Positions 45,021 through 57,228 of a stretch of DNA of 64,000 nucleotides are shown piece after piece. How positions within the stretch are numbered: the stretch's first letter is position 1; each line of letters starts with the position of its first letter. The position numbers and the translations under genes are program-made. The notes below the pieces were generated by a model that was not told where the DNA came from, ran no database searches, and was given only the letters and a program-made list of their open reading frames with translations. The stretch is from Arthrinium phaeospermum (lineage: Eukaryota > Ascomycota > Sordariomycetes > Amphisphaeriales > Apiosporaceae), in assembly GCA_006503535.1 (NCBI GenBank), contig QYRS01000013.1, positions 930,001 through 994,000 of the forward strand, given 5' to 3'.

Positions 45021-46637
45021 TCAAAGGCTGTTCTGCGTAATAGGAATCCATCTAACGGGAACTCCGTCGGGGCCAATATCGTAGACTTTTGAGCTGAGTT
45101 GGCGGGGTGGCAATAGCCAGCGTGCATGTCCTTCTCGCTGATCATCCAGCTTGCCGCGTTTGCGCATCAAGTGCTCCATAACAGCGATGCGGATGAAGTC
45201 GGAGTTTTCGCGGATCTCTCGCTGCCGTGGCCCTGGAGGAAGAGAAGATGTTGAAGTTGCCTTGGACGATTCTGGCGGTGACGAAACAGCTCCACGGTTG
45301 GCTGCTGGCGAAGAGCTCCTGGAACGTTGCACCTTGTAAGTCTGCATCTGGATCGAAGCAGTGTAGCTGCGCGTCGACGTGGCACCTCCTGTCCGGACCT
45401 CGAGCCTAGCGCTGCTGGTAGGATTGAGATAGCGACGCATCGCCTCGGTTGGCTCGTCCTCCAAGACGGGCGGCCGTTTCTCGTCCGTGAATGGCACAGT
45501 GGGATCGACGGTCAGAAGTGATCGCACCAGCAAATCCTCGGGTGGGATTGATGATGATGTAAATTGAGAGATAGATTTGGCGGCAGATCGCAAAACTCGA
45601 ATCGATGCCGTCAAGTTTGACTTGAGAGCCGTCTTGAAAGGCAAGAAGACAGTGTTTTGCTGTTTGTCCGAGCGAGCTGGTAACGGATCAAATACCCGGA
45701 ACTCTACCTGGTCGGCATCGGCGGTAGACTTAGAAGACAGAGGGTGGTCCGGCTCTTCGCCCGGCGGAGAGGGTAATGGCTCAAGAGACCTGCGCGGTTG
45801 GCGAAACCTTTTGCTTCTGGGTGTGATCGGGCTGTCAAACGAAGGCATTGTGCCAGTACCCACAGAATCGCCTAGCGACGGCAGGCTTTCGAACGAACCT
45901 GGCCGTGATGATAGAGTGGATGTGAAAACACTGTCGGAAATCGACGCGTCCTCCTCCCCGAGCTCGTCCGGGGGGCTCAGCAGCACATCTAATGGACTCC
46001 GACTAAAGGGGGACATGCTGGAGGGCGTGAAGCAAAGTTCCTGGCTCAGGTCTTTTTCCGACACTTGGGATCGAGGAACGATGGAGTCGACAGTCATGCG
46101 CGCTTCTTTGCGCTGACGCTGCTTCATACTTCCACGCCTGTTAGGCGGCGGTATATTAGTCCCAGCCAAGATCGCGGCGACAGAAGGCGGTACGGCATCC
46201 GGCGATCGCATTTCCCGCCCTCTAGACCCTGTGCTCGACGACCGCCGGCCTGGCTGGTCATGATATCGAGACTTCATGTTGTGCTTGTTGACGGCTTCTG
46301 TTTTTGACTTGACGGGTATCTGCACCGCACTCGTGGGCGTCATTGGACGTGCTGTCGCATTGGCTGTCGATGTCGACTTCGGGAGGCTGCGACTCGGCGA
46401 AGCAGCCCTGCTATCCGGCTCCTTGCGCTTGCTCATTTTCTCGGTCGTATATCCAGACTGCGAGGATATGGGGGATGGTGGGTTAGAGTTGTCTTTTGTT
46501 GTTGATGTTGATGAAGCATCTCTTCGCTGAAGGAATGCAAAGCGTGGCTTGTAGGGTGTTGGCGTTGGTGATGAGGTGGGAGAAAGAGGAAGTTGGGACT
46601 GGCGGGAGTAGAAGAAGGACTTTGGTGTCATCATCAT
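45021..46637 (-). CDS. Ser/Pro-rich fungal protein, function unknown
   Basis: Single exon, 538 aa, starting MMMTPKSFFYSRQSQLPL. It is mostly disordered: Ser, Pro, Thr and Arg dominate, with many SP/TP sites (SPTSSPTPTP, SFDSPITPRSK, PLPSPPGEEP) that suit proline-directed kinases. Two parts look more conserved in kind: a middle segment (VEFRVFDPLPA to KTALKSNLTASIRVLRSAAKSISQF), which has helical character, and the C-terminal end (NSDFIRIAVMEHLMRKRGKLDD, then WLLPPRQLSSKVYDIGPDGVPVRWIPI). I believe similar proteins occur across Sordariomycetes as uncharacterised genes, but I cannot name a domain. No membrane helix or signal peptide. Coding is supported by length, codon-like composition and the ordered C-terminus. 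Confidence 0.75.
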   Translation of the reverse strand: MMMTPKSFFYSRQSQLPLSPTSSPTPTPYKPRFAFLQRRDASSTSTTKDNSNPPSPISSQSGYTTEKMSKRKEPDSRAASPSRSLPKSTSTANATARPMTPTSAVQIPVKSKTEAVNKHNMKSRYHDQPGRRSSSTGSRGREMRSPDAVPPSVAAILAGTNIPPPNRRGSMKQRQRKEARMTVDSIVPRSQVSEKDLSQELCFTPSSMSPFSRSPLDVLLSPPDELGEEDASISDSVFTSTLSSRPGSFESLPSLGDSVGTGTMPSFDSPITPRSKRFRQPRRSLEPLPSPPGEEPDHPLSSKSTADADQVEFRVFDPLPARSDKQQNTVFLPFKTALKSNLTASIRVLRSAAKSISQFTSSSIPPEDLLVRSLLTVDPTVPFTDEKRPPVLEDEPTEAMRRYLNPTSSARLEVRTGGATSTRSYTASIQMQTYKVQRSRSSSPAANRGAVSSPPESSKATSTSSLPPGPRQREIRENSDFIRIAVMEHLMRKRGKLDDQREGHARWLLPPRQLSSKVYDIGPDGVPVRWIPITQNSL

Positions 46638-49600
46638 CCTGGTCTCGGTGATTGGAAGGCGGGTTCAACGGCCGTTCTTCCCAGAAGCCTTAGTAGTAGA
46701 ATTGCTGTCGGGTATCCGTAACCTGAGGGCTGGGACTCGCTGCTGCACAAGGGTTCTGCGGGGCATGCTAACGCCGCAAGGCACAGTTGGATACAAGACC
46801 AATGCCAATTCCAGCAGTCTCGACCGGTTGTCGGTACACGCGAGCACCAATTTTTGGAACCAGTCAATTGAGTCGTGATCGTGTGCCGCAGGCACAGGGG
46901 TGGGTGATTTCAGTACGTAATGGCGCCCGCGCTGGATGCAGGACCCGTACAGGAATGATGCCGGTCGGGTGTGCGTCGATCTGTAATGTAACCAGACGAC
47001 CAAAAAAAGGAACACGGAAGGGTATTTCGCAGGTTGCGCCCGATGGTAGTAAAATGATAAAGATGCCCGGCTGAAAGAGAAGGCCTTTGTCTTCCGGGAC
47101 GTGTAGAGCTTATGAGTGCCGATTCATCAGCAGGAATCCTTATCTCTCTGCTGTACTCTGAGACGGCGAACCTCGGAGGAGATGGGACTAAAGGTAGCCT
47201 AAGCCCTTCGCGCGGATGCAACGCTATCGGAGTATACCTTCCAGGCCCCAGTGCCAGTTATCTTTCAATCAGGATATGGGACGAGACTATAGCGAGAACC
47301 TCTCAACACAGGAGGACCAAGCGGGAAGCAGAACTGGCAATACTGGGAAGCAGGACAAATAATAGGTAAGAATAGGTAGGGAAGCCAGACAGTCGTGGGA
47401 GAGAAGCGTAAGAAGTAAATCAACCTATCTAGCGTAACAACAGTCAAGTCACACATGCCCCCGCTGGGTTAGATAGTTTGAATAATAGATCCCTGCACCC
47501 GTAGAATCCGTTGACATTGATGTTTGGTTTCCCAAAGGCTGTGCTTTGGTGCTTTGGTGCTTGAGCAGGTAACACACCAGCCAACAGCCCTGGGGGGGGC
47601 AGAAGGGGGCTTGGCACCTTGGGCTGGCGGTGTCTGCCTGTGTCGGCAGCAAGGTATGTCATTCGAAGTACATGAGCTGGGACTGGGATATGCCGCCGGC
47701 CTGCCTGATCAGGAGGTGGGATCAAATTCTTAAGGGTCCAGTTGGGGACGTACCTTGGTTCACTTGCATACCGTATTGTGGGGGGCCAGTCGTTGCTTGT
47801 TTTCCAGCATCATTGTGAGGGTATCTGCAATCGGTACATAGGTACACACTGAATGACATCGATACTACATACACATCCATCAATTCAATTTGATGTTTGG
47901 ATAAGGACACTTATTCAGCATGAGGGCCGCCCGACCCGACCTTGTTTGCGCAATCAAGTGATGACAGGTATCCAACAAACAAACAGCCATCGACTACCTG
48001 ATAAATTGACATTGATGGTGGTCGGGCTGGGACCCCGGAAAATGCGTGCCCATCTCATCTCATGGCTCTCTACAAATGAATAAATACAGTCTAAGATAAG
48101 GTAAAGTTTCTAGGCAGTACCCGCAAACTCTCGGATCTTCAGCTCAGTTGACTAGCAGGTTGGTCGAGCGAGCCAGGTGCATCGCCAATTCATTGGACTG
48201 AAGAGGCGGCGTCGCCGCCTCCGTTGTCAGAAACACTGCATGACATAAGTGCAAAGTATGATAAGTCAAGTCGCCCTTGGGCTCTTGGGTTTCTCGCTAT
48301 CATAATTGAACGGATAACGCAGGGCAAACTCCCAAACTGACCCATCACATCACTATCTCAAATAAAAATAATAGGATGAATCCAATGCATGCGTCGCTTT
48401 CTTTTTGAAACCACTGCAGCTGCAGCTGCAGTCTTCGGCGGTGACATGCTATTACATTTCTTCAGGCTCAGTTCAGGGTGCAGAACAGGGTGTGCTCCAT
48501 CATCCACTACCGGTACTCCATGGATCTTTTTTTTCTTTACAAACAGAACCACACTTATTCATTCAGCCAACTCACCATGCAGATGATTGGACGTCATCCC
48601 GTACAATTGGCACCTACAACAGCAGAACCCAGGCTCTTTCAAGATTGATGATAAGTACTGCTCCGTAGTGTTGACTCATACAGGCAAAAAGACCCTGTAG
48701 CTACTGACCACACCGGGTTGGCCCGATGGGCCCAATTTCCCGAGGATTACTGTGAACCGCACATCGTGGGCAGCACTATCAAGTGAAACTCGGAAGTTCT
48801 TACCAGCCCCGAAACTACAATCGAGCTTCACATTGTATCCAACCTTGCTCGGGTTTCTCTTGCACCAGTCATAATACAAGAAGCAAGTTCTGTATATGTA
48901 TGCATTCGTGCCCTAGTAACAGCATGTTCCAGTGCCGGGCGGGCCATGGGTTTTCATCATCCGGGCCCATCCTGTCTGCTGATTGACCGCAATGTTCAAC
49001 CGGAAGACGGTTGCACACACACACACACCCGCCACTTTCGTATTTTGTTGGCCCCGTCCTGCTCCTCAGACGGCAGATCTGAGTGTCGCCGGTGGAATAA
49101 AGTGCATGTACCCACATGGAGGCCCTCGGCTGCTCGGTGCCCGCCCTCGGCGCCCCATTACAGAGCACCAACATCGCGGAGTCCTTCATTCTGTCCATTG
49201 CTATAGCTACGCCACGGCCGATCTCACTATACCGTGCGGGCTTGAGCTTGGCGGGTAACCTTCACTGCTGAACCAAACTTGCACTACTGCTTCCTAGCTG
49301 CCCTTGGCAGATACCCAGCACCACTATCCAAGAATGCCTATTCAATAGACTGCCAGACTGGCAGCTTCAATACCATGGTGCTTCGCATCATGGGGTTTGC
49401 TTCATTGGAGAAGATGATGCGCCTTAGGCCAGCGATGACAAGTAGTAGTGGTTGGTAGTAGTAAAACCAGGAGTACTACTATGCAACGAACGACTTCGCG
49501 CCCAACGGCCGACCCCAGTCACCCCACACTACACTCTGGAGGGCGTCCATGCGTAGAGCCGTAAGAGAGAAAGGTTCCCTTATCGCCCTCTCTTGATTGG

Positions 49601-51269
49601 CTCCTTCTTGCTCGGTTCCCTTCCCCGCGAACTGTCTTAGCACCGAGCTGTCGAGGAATAGGAATGGGCAAGCAGGTAGTCACACCCACCATCAACCACC
49701 TCGCATCCTCGTCCACCACGCCCACCCTCCACCAGCGCGCAACACGTGTGTCTCCAAGGGGAGGCCGTCAGTGATGGCATTTGACGAACGACATGTGAGC
49801 CAGACAATGACTTGGTGACGAATGAAGAAAAGAGACACGCGGGGGATGGACGATGGGGGAATGGTGTGCGAGACTGTCCGAGGTCCCCGGGGCTGCATCC
49901 TTATCTATTTGTGCGACAGCATAAACCTCCAAGGCACCTGAACCCAATCAGACTTTCCATATTTATCGTCGGCAAGTCGATCTTCGCACAGAAGCAAGCA
50001 CCCACAGTACGATCATCCGCAACGTAGGACAGGAAGTGAACACCACATATCAACATCCCCGACGAACTGCTTTCGCGGGGTAAACTGAGGCGTGGACCGG
50101 AACCAAGCCCGCCCGCTGCCCAACCGAACAATATAGGCATGCGCTAGAGTTACAGTAGGGGTCTCCCGTGTGGTGCATTCCCACCTGCTACTACAAGTAG
50201 CCTCCGATGCGGGCGGCAGGATGATGACGCCGTTTGTCACTGGCTCTGGCAGGCTGTCCGCGCACTTCCGCGGAACGGAATCAAGAAGAATACAAAGAGT
50301 GCGAAATCAGCCTCTCGAACTGTCTCCAGTTTTCCCCTTAACCCCAGCTAAGTGCATCCATCAATTCCAAGCTATGTATGAATATGAGATATGGCTTGGA
50401 TAGATCCTATCGCTGGGGATCTGGCGTGAGCAAGTATGGAGAAAGCATCGGGTTTATGAGAAAAGAAGCAAGATGAAACTCTGATAAACCACCTACCGAC
50501 CGACCGGCAAACACCCCGACGTTCCTTTTGATTCCAATTACAGTACTTGCGGGCATTGTCAACAAACCAAGGCACGGCATCCTGACGTTGCGCCAACGGG
50601 GTGGACAGGACGGGAAGAAAAGTACCTAGAGAGCATGGGTCCTTGCTTGATACATGACATGTGCACCGAGTCAGGTACCGCCAACACCTGACATGCAATC
50701 CCTGGAGCTGGAACCAACGTGCCATCTGCGCAGAACCGCAGCGCAGAACCACAAGCAAGCCGGTCCTCTTTGCCCTAGGAACATGAAGTCATACTGAGCG
50801 AGCTGTTAGAGGAAACCTGATTGCTCCTCTGTCCTAGTCTCGATGGAGTCCAGCGCTACTGGGTGGGTGTTTACTGTAATAGATGATTGCCGGCACCATC
50901 AGCTGTAGTGGTATGGCTATGGAGCTTAAACATCACATTCCTATGTACACGAGGTACAGTAGCAATTGTAACTTTTCCGACGAAACTAGGAGCCTCTGTT
51001 TTAGATAGCAGCTGTCAAGTTGGAAAACTAGCCCTTCGTTTCATACGGTATTGTGATCGCAAGGCAAAGCGGGCCATCGAGATTGGACAAAAGAAATCAA
51101 GAACACCGGCACGCCGATCACATGATACCTAAACCGCCCGTCCGTGCAATGAATGACCATTGAGAAAGAAAAGAAAAAACCGGAAAGCTCATTGCTATGC
51201 CACAAACGAAAGCCGACTAACAGATGGCAGTGGTTCCATCCTAGATATACCCAGGTGCCTCCAAGTTAC
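46638..51269. other. 4.6-kb stretch without recognised genes
   Basis: The longest gene-free interval in the window. Frames are all short (mostly below 130 codons) on both strands. Local features are a CTGCAG-type repeat at about 48411-48430, a CA repeat at about 49014-49028, and C-rich low-complexity segments. The left end is the promoter of the Ser/Pro-rich gene. A non-coding RNA or a small multi-exon gene cannot be excluded. Confidence 0.35.
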
Positions 51270-52856
51270 CTAGACCCATGCATCTTTTCTAGCGCCATTC
51301 TCTAGGCCGATGTTGACGACTTCCTTGTCAAGATGGTGAGCTTCCTTCCCTTCTTCTTCTGCGTCGTCGTCGGCGTCCGCCCTGGGGGTCGGGGATCGGT
51401 ACTGCGCCATAAAGTCGGTCCGCGTGACGTCTCCGCGCACCGGCAGGATGGGGCTCTCGTCGTCGCTGCGCCGGGACGACGACGCCGCGCTCCGCAGCCG
51501 GCCGATGCGCGCGACTGCACCGGCACCGAGGACCATCTTGTCGGTTGCGGCCGAGACCGCCCTCGTGTCGCGGCGCTCACTCTGCTGCCTCGTAGCCGCC
51601 GCCGTCCCGCCCCCTCCCCTCCCCGAGGGCGAGTAGGAAGCAGAGGAGGAAGAAGAAGGGAACCAGGCGCGCAAAAGGGGTCGCAGGGCCGGCGCCGAGG
51701 CCGTGATGATGGAGAGGTTGGCCTCGATGGCGATGATGACGAAGGAGATGTTGGACGCCGGGTCCGGCTGGTCGAGCACCACGTAGAGGCCCCGGACCAG
51801 AAGCACAAGGCGGGAGATGCCCACCAAGGTCGTGCTGTTGGCAGAATGTGAGCGTGTGTGTGTGTAAGTATGGGACGAATGGATCGGTGGCAAGATAGAC
51901 AGACAGACCAGGCAGACAGGTACAGGATATTAATTTGTAGCAAAAAGGGGGGCGGGTCCGTGGCTTACAAGAATCCCAATAAAAATATCAAGATCAAGGC
52001 GATCTTTGTTCTCCTGGGGATTTGTAGTCCGATGAAAATGCGTAAAGGCAGCCCGAGTATCAACAGGTCCAACACGATATTGATGGCACTCGCAGTGACG
52101 AGCAGTATCCGCCGGTCCACGCAGAACCCTTCCAACTGCGGCTTCCATGCCTTCTGGAGGGGGAAGCACTGGAATACGATGGCGAAGAAGATGGCGGCCA
52201 GGCTGCCCAGGTTGAGGGTGTTGACCCAGATGATGAAGCGTCGCACTCCGGGCTTCTGCCCGAAGAGACGGAGCAGAAGGACAAGTAAGGAGGACTTGAC
52301 GAGAGCCAGTATGGGATTGTACATTATCTGGACAACGTAGTTCCACAAAGCCCCCTGCGTTCGGTCGCGCAAGGGTATGTCTATAGCGCCCATGCCGACG
52401 AGATTCGTTACTATGGCTTTCGTTCGAATGCATGTCAGTACCAAGACATCGCAAGGCGCCCAAGGAAGGGGCTGCTCGGCATACTGACACTCATAGCTCG
52501 CAACGGCCTCCACGATGGCCAACGCCTACGCCTGCGAGTAAGAGACTGGGCACCATAGGTCATATGTAATGAGTTCGTACCATTGCTGCACACATCAATC
52601 CGTCGTCTGTTCATGGCTGTTAGCCTACTCAATCCCACCCATGAGCATATTGCAAGTTTGGTAGCTTACCGAGGCTGAACTGCCGTGTCGAAAGTCTTCC
52701 GGCAACCCTCACAGAAACTACCACCAGGGCCAGGGCTGGGAATGTGATGACTACCACTATCGCAGTATTCTGGTGTTCCATTCGGGGACTTGCTGCCGGA
52801 TTCACCAATGAACTGAAATCGGGATAAGCTCCCACCGAGTCGTCAACCGAGGACAT
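51270..52856 (-). CDS. SAT4/rhodopsin-domain integral membrane protein
   Basis: Four exons on the minus strand (52856-52670, 52606-52581, 52525-51969, 51834-51270) give 444 aa. Seven hydrophobic helices and the layout of the fungal rhodopsin-domain (SAT4, PF20684-type) family are clear: helix 1 TAIVVVITFPALALVVVSVRVAGR, the DD..LM motif supplied by the 26-base exon 2, NYVVQIMYNPILALVKSSLLVLLLRLF, NTLNLGSLAAIFFAIVFQCFP, then VDRRILLVTASAINIVLDLLILGLPL and ISFVIIAIEANLSIITASAP. The family includes putative pathogenicity-related receptors and metabolite-cluster proteins; function is unknown. The cytosolic C-terminal tail (about 130 aa) is Ser/Arg-rich, then acidic. The exon 3 acceptor is set at GCGTAG because the earlier CGCAG would put a stop in frame. 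Confidence 0.85.
52581..52606 (-). other. 26-base microexon
   Basis: Exon 2 of the SAT4-type gene. It encodes DDGLMCAAM with its flanks and supplies the conserved acidic pair after helix 1. Flanking introns are 63 and 55 bases. Confidence 0.7.
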
Positions 52857-54300
52857 CGCGAAAACAAAGATCGATTGGTTAGACAATGCCTGCAATTCGG
52901 GCGGAAGATAGAACCAGGGATTTAGTATTCGTGTGATTATATGGAAGAAGTAAGCGATTCATCAGTATAGTAGTCTGGTATATAGGAGTCGCTGGGCGGG
53001 CGGGATCAAGACATTGATATGAGCCCAAGGAAGACGAGAATAGCAACCCTCCCGAGGCATCTTCTCCGTATAAAATGCTTTGAACCTCTCCCGAATCTCG
53101 ACATCAGGAACTGATTCTCGTCGTAGCAGATGTCGCCACAGACTCCATGGCAATTCATAGATGACACCATGGAATTCAGCCTCCTGTCCCGCAGGTGTCA
53201 ATCCTGGAAGATCGCCGCCGGATCGAACATGCGTGCCTTGTTCAACATGTATGTAGATGCAAGCAGATATTGGATGAACCAAACACCGCGACCAGGTTGC
53301 CCCTTAAGCTTCTGACAAGTGCAAGGATTCTGGAACGATCCTGAGCAAGTCGGTAACGTGGGAGTAACAAGTTACATATTATGTTGGCTAATCTCTCCCG
53401 TCGTTGGCCCCCTCCTAGAATCAATGGATACTCTTGGAAGGCTTTTCCCTGAGACTTGCCATGGAGGCCGGCCCAGGATACAAAATCTGGGGCCTGATGG
53501 AACTGTCATCATTGGACTTGGGATTGACAGTACGCAAGCCTAGGGCCTGGCAGCGGCTCCAGGGAGGCCCAGTCCAGGCCACGAACCTCAGCCTTGGAAC
53601 CTCCACAGCAGTTCGAACGTAAGGTTTGATTTGGCAGGTGAGAGCCATCTAGTGACCGTGGATCAAACAAGAGACCACGGCAGAAATGAAGAAGAATATC
53701 ATGCAACCCATCTTGGTAAAGGGCTGTCTGGTTCACTTGGTAGATCGGGTGACTTGCGAAATGAATTCTGCCATCTCTCCCTAGCTGGGTAACATGGGTT
53801 GCGCAAACTGTAGGAGTCGAGATGGCTTCCCGTGAATTTCGCCGGGAGAAAGTCTTCGACGAAGCAATTCTGATATTCGTTGCCTGGGGTGTCAATGGGA
53901 TAATGCGGCTCAATCGGTCAGTGTTTTGCGCACCGCCTCCCGTCCGGGTGAAAAGTGGCAGGCTACTTACTGCATTGACGCAGGTCGATCATTCGTCTCA
54001 ACTCGCGGGGGTTAAAAGTCACAGAATGTTCGACACGTTAATGCTGTAGGCATGCGTGCAATTAGCCTTTTCGCTACTACTTCATTCCGACTTGGCCAGT
54101 CGTGTCACAATCCAAATAGATCTTGGTCTTATCCAAAGAGGCATGCGATGCCAGCTTCCTTCCTATCTCAACCTCTACGCCTACAAACGTCAAGGAGGAA
54201 CGTTACATTGCGCGAACATTACACACATCCAGCAAGTAAGTTGAGAGTTATAGTAATCTACAGTGCAAGGTTATGCCGTGTCTATATCATTGCTCCAGAT
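52857..54300. other. Intergenic with a coding-like fragment
   Basis: About 1.4 kb. A minus-strand frame (52962-53282, 106 codons) contains a protein-like part (LPWSLWRHLLRRESVPDV, RFKAFYTEKMPREG) that could be a gene remnant or a missed exon; I cannot assign it. Nothing else recognised. Confidence 0.3.
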
Positions 54301-55065
54301 TTACTCAGCATCTTCAGCGCCTTCAGTATCTTCTTGGGAGTCCTTGTCGCCATCCGCGACTGACAAGATGTTGATGCCTGCAGCTCCACCGACCGAGGTA
54401 CTTCCATCAGACCCCTTTGTGATGCCGAGGTCACCTCCCACGTTCTTGGTGTTGCCATTCTTATCCACGATGATGCCCAGATTGTCCTTGAACTGCTCCC
54501 CTTCCTTGACGGCAGTGACGTCTTCGGCGCTGCCACCTTTGCCCTTCGCAGGAGCAGCAACCTCCCCCTTGGCTGGCTGTGCCTTTTCTCCGCCAGCAGC
54601 TGGCTTGGAAGCTTTGTCGCCACGAGAACCGCCCGAGAGGATGCCTCCGAGAGAAAGGCCACCTCCAGCGCTTGCAGTACCATTGGCTCTTTGGCGGGCC
54701 CCCTCGAGCGCAGCCAAGTTCTCGGCGGTCTGGTTTCTTGCTGCACCTCCTGTCTGGCCCTTATTCCCACCTGCCTTCTTCTCCTTTCCGCCGGCGCCTC
54801 CGATCTGGATTCCACGGTTCTCGACTTCGACTTGGCGCTTAGCGAGAGGAGGGGCCTTGTAGGCCTTGGCAAGAGCAGAAGACAGAATCATGATATTGGC
54901 ATGAGCCGCAGGAGAACCCTACTCAGCATTTGTTAATTAACCCATCTGAAAAACGTAAGTTGGGGAAGCTAAGGTATATATACTTACGGTGAAGGTGATT
55001 TTTTCACATATCCCTACATGGAAAACAGCGGCAGCTGCAACGACAACAGCAAGGATGACACGCAT
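54301..55065 (-). CDS. Secreted Gly/Lys-rich protein with a Kex2 site
   Basis: Two exons on the minus strand, 55065-54988 and 54918-54301, joined by a 69-base phase-0 intron (GTAAGT donor), give 231 aa. Exon 1 is a signal peptide (MRVILAVVVAAAAVFHVGIC, cut near 20). A dibasic Kex2 site, LAKR-Q at 53-54, suggests removal of a 30-residue propeptide (which contains HANIMILSSALAKAY). The mature part is rich in Gly, Ala, Lys and Glu (GGAGGKEKKAGGNKGQTGG; AKGEVAAPAKGKGGSAED) and ends acidic (DGDKDSQEDTEGAEDAE). A repeat-like pair, DNLGIIVDKNGNTKNVGGD and LGITKGSDGSTSVGG, lies near the end. No Cys occurs in the mature part. I do not recognise a family. The acceptor at GAGTAG avoids stops behind two earlier AGs. 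Confidence 0.72.
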
Positions 55066-56349
55066 AATGACTATTAGGGAGAGAAGCCTGCTTCTCTCAA
55101 CTCTCAGCAGTTGATATTAGAAGTTATTACGGAAGAAAAACGACGAAGATAAAATATAATTTTAATGAATAGCTGTAGAAATATAGTAACTAAAGACGCC
55201 TCGCACAGCGCTGAAGGAAAGACGACAATTATAATAGACAGGACATGCCGCAATAGGGACGCTCCTTAGTGAGCGAGGGCGAAGCAGCACATTAGTATGA
55301 GATAGATAGGGATGCGTGTCAACCCTTGCGAGCATCGTGAACCTTCGTGTACAAGCCATGAACAACAATCCCGCAGGCCTGTCACCGGAAGCCGTGCGAC
55401 CGTACGGGGTAGCAATAAGCGATGCTTAAAATAAGCCGTGGCCCTGCTGTTCCTGATGTTTGGAAACGGTTCTCCAGGTGCTGAGTGGTCTTCTCCAGAT
55501 CCACTGACGGCCTACGATGGCAGAGGAAACTCCTTGGCGTTACAGGTGACTGATTGATCTGACCGAGTCAGCTGGGGCAGGCAATGCCGACGGCAAAAAC
55601 TTCTCGAGAACCCCAAAGGCCTAGATCCTCGTATCCAAGCGTAGACCTGCCTGGTGTTCGCGAAGCCTTTAGAAAATAGACTTTCCCTGCATCTCTTCAT
55701 CTGCCTACCATAAACGCTTGGCCTGCTTCAACAAAGCGGGAACAGCTTCAAGCCAAGCCTCTGGAAACAGGATAATGCCTATTCTACCGTCACGTTGGCC
55801 CCCCAGGACGAAGCAGCGATGAGCAAAAGGCTGCTAGCTCGGGTTTCAAAGGAGCCAAGATGAAGAAAACAATAAACAAGCTGGGGAGGAGTGGTTTCCT
55901 GAAGCGCATCATATGTAGTTATGTAGGTCTTTACTTAATTATCACCAGCTCGCCATTAATAATCTGTCAGCTCTGCATGCCGATCTTGGCCAATCCCAGC
56001 TACTATGCTACGCTACGGTCGGCAATCGCTCCCTCAAGCCCTCTCTCTGCATAGGCCTGATAGGTTCAACCCTGCAGGTACCCGCCGCCTATCGACCCCC
56101 GGCACGTCACGTCAAACGCGCTGGCCAAACTACTGGCCAAACCGTCCCATGTCCACCCCCAACAATCCCCAACCAATCCTAGCAATAGTACCGAACAGTT
56201 GGAATCTCAACACTGCCCGATTTTTCTTTCACATGCGCGCCGATCAGACGAAAGGAAGGGATCCTTGATTGAGTTACCTGTCGCCTGTCTGAATTGCTAG
56301 AACCGAATCCTTTACCCTCTGCGTCTCGTCGGTTCTGTCACAAGGAAAA
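55066..56349. other. Intergenic, divergent promoters
   Basis: About 1.28 kb between the divergent secreted-protein and Phs1 genes. The left 150 bases are AT-rich. No gene or RNA recognised. Confidence 0.4.
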
Positions 56350-57228
56350 ATGGCAAAAGAAGTTGCAACGCCTCCTCCCAAGAGGTCCTCCTCCCCCATC
56401 AAGACCGGCTACCTGATCCTCTACAATGCCGTGTCCGCCATTCTCTGGGCCACCGTCCTCGGCCGCACCGTCGGCGCCAACTTGATTAGAGGACCGGCTT
56501 TCGTCTACGTTTCGACCGGCGACTTCGTGCTGTGGACGCAGACCCTCATGATCATGGATGTGCTGCACGGACTGTTTGGTAAGTCGATATGCAAATCGCT
56601 CCCACCCTCATGCTTCTCCCGGTAGCTCCCCGACAGGCAGCCTTGGCCGAGCTGTGGCCCCTAACCCTGGCCAATGCTTCTGGCCAGAGCTCTCACCCCA
56701 TGGTCCTACGTCACATTTCAGTTCTGTTCAGTTCAGTTCAGACCAGACTGGCTAACCTCTCTGTGACCATGTGTGTGTGTAGGCATCGTCCGAACCGACC
56801 CCGTCACCGCCGCCGCCCAAGTCGCGTCCCGCTACGTCGCCGTCTGGGGAGTCCAGTACCCGTTCCCGGCGCTCTGCGCCTCGCCCGTCTACTCGACGAT
56901 GCTGTTCGCCTGGTCGGTGACCGAGGTGATCCGCTACACGTACCTGGCGGTGAAGCTGGGCGGCTACGAGCCCGCCGCCTTCACCTGGGTCCGCTACAGC
57001 TCCTACCTCGTCCTGTACCCGCTGGGCATCACGAGCGAGATGATCCAGATGTGGCGCGCGCTCGGCCCCGCGGGCCACAAGTTCGGCCCCCTCTACCAGC
57101 TGTTCCTCGGCGTCTCCCTGTTCGTCATCTGGCCCATCGGCGCGTACGTGCTCATCGGCCACATGAACAAGCAGCGCCGCAAGGTCCTCGCTGCTCAGAA
57201 GTCGGAGAACGTCCGGGCTACGCAGTAG
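56350..57228 (+). CDS. phs1: Very-long-chain 3-hydroxyacyl-CoA dehydratase
   Basis: Exons 56350-56578 and 56783-57228 with a 204-base intron (GTAAGT; acceptor after a GT repeat, ...GTGTGTAG) give 224 aa. Phs1 (PTPLA/HACD family) removes water from 3-hydroxyacyl-CoA in the third step of very-long-chain fatty acid elongation at the ER, feeding sphingolipid synthesis. Six hydrophobic helices are present. Family segments: YLILYNAVSAILW, LEHGLFGIVR-type (here VLHGLFGIVRTDP), SRYVAVWGV, WSVTEVIRYTYLA, and YPLGITSE, which holds the catalytic Tyr155 and Glu162. The N-terminal PPPKRSSSP stretch is typical of filamentous fungi. Length agrees with yeast Phs1 (217 aa). Housekeeping gene. Confidence 0.96.
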
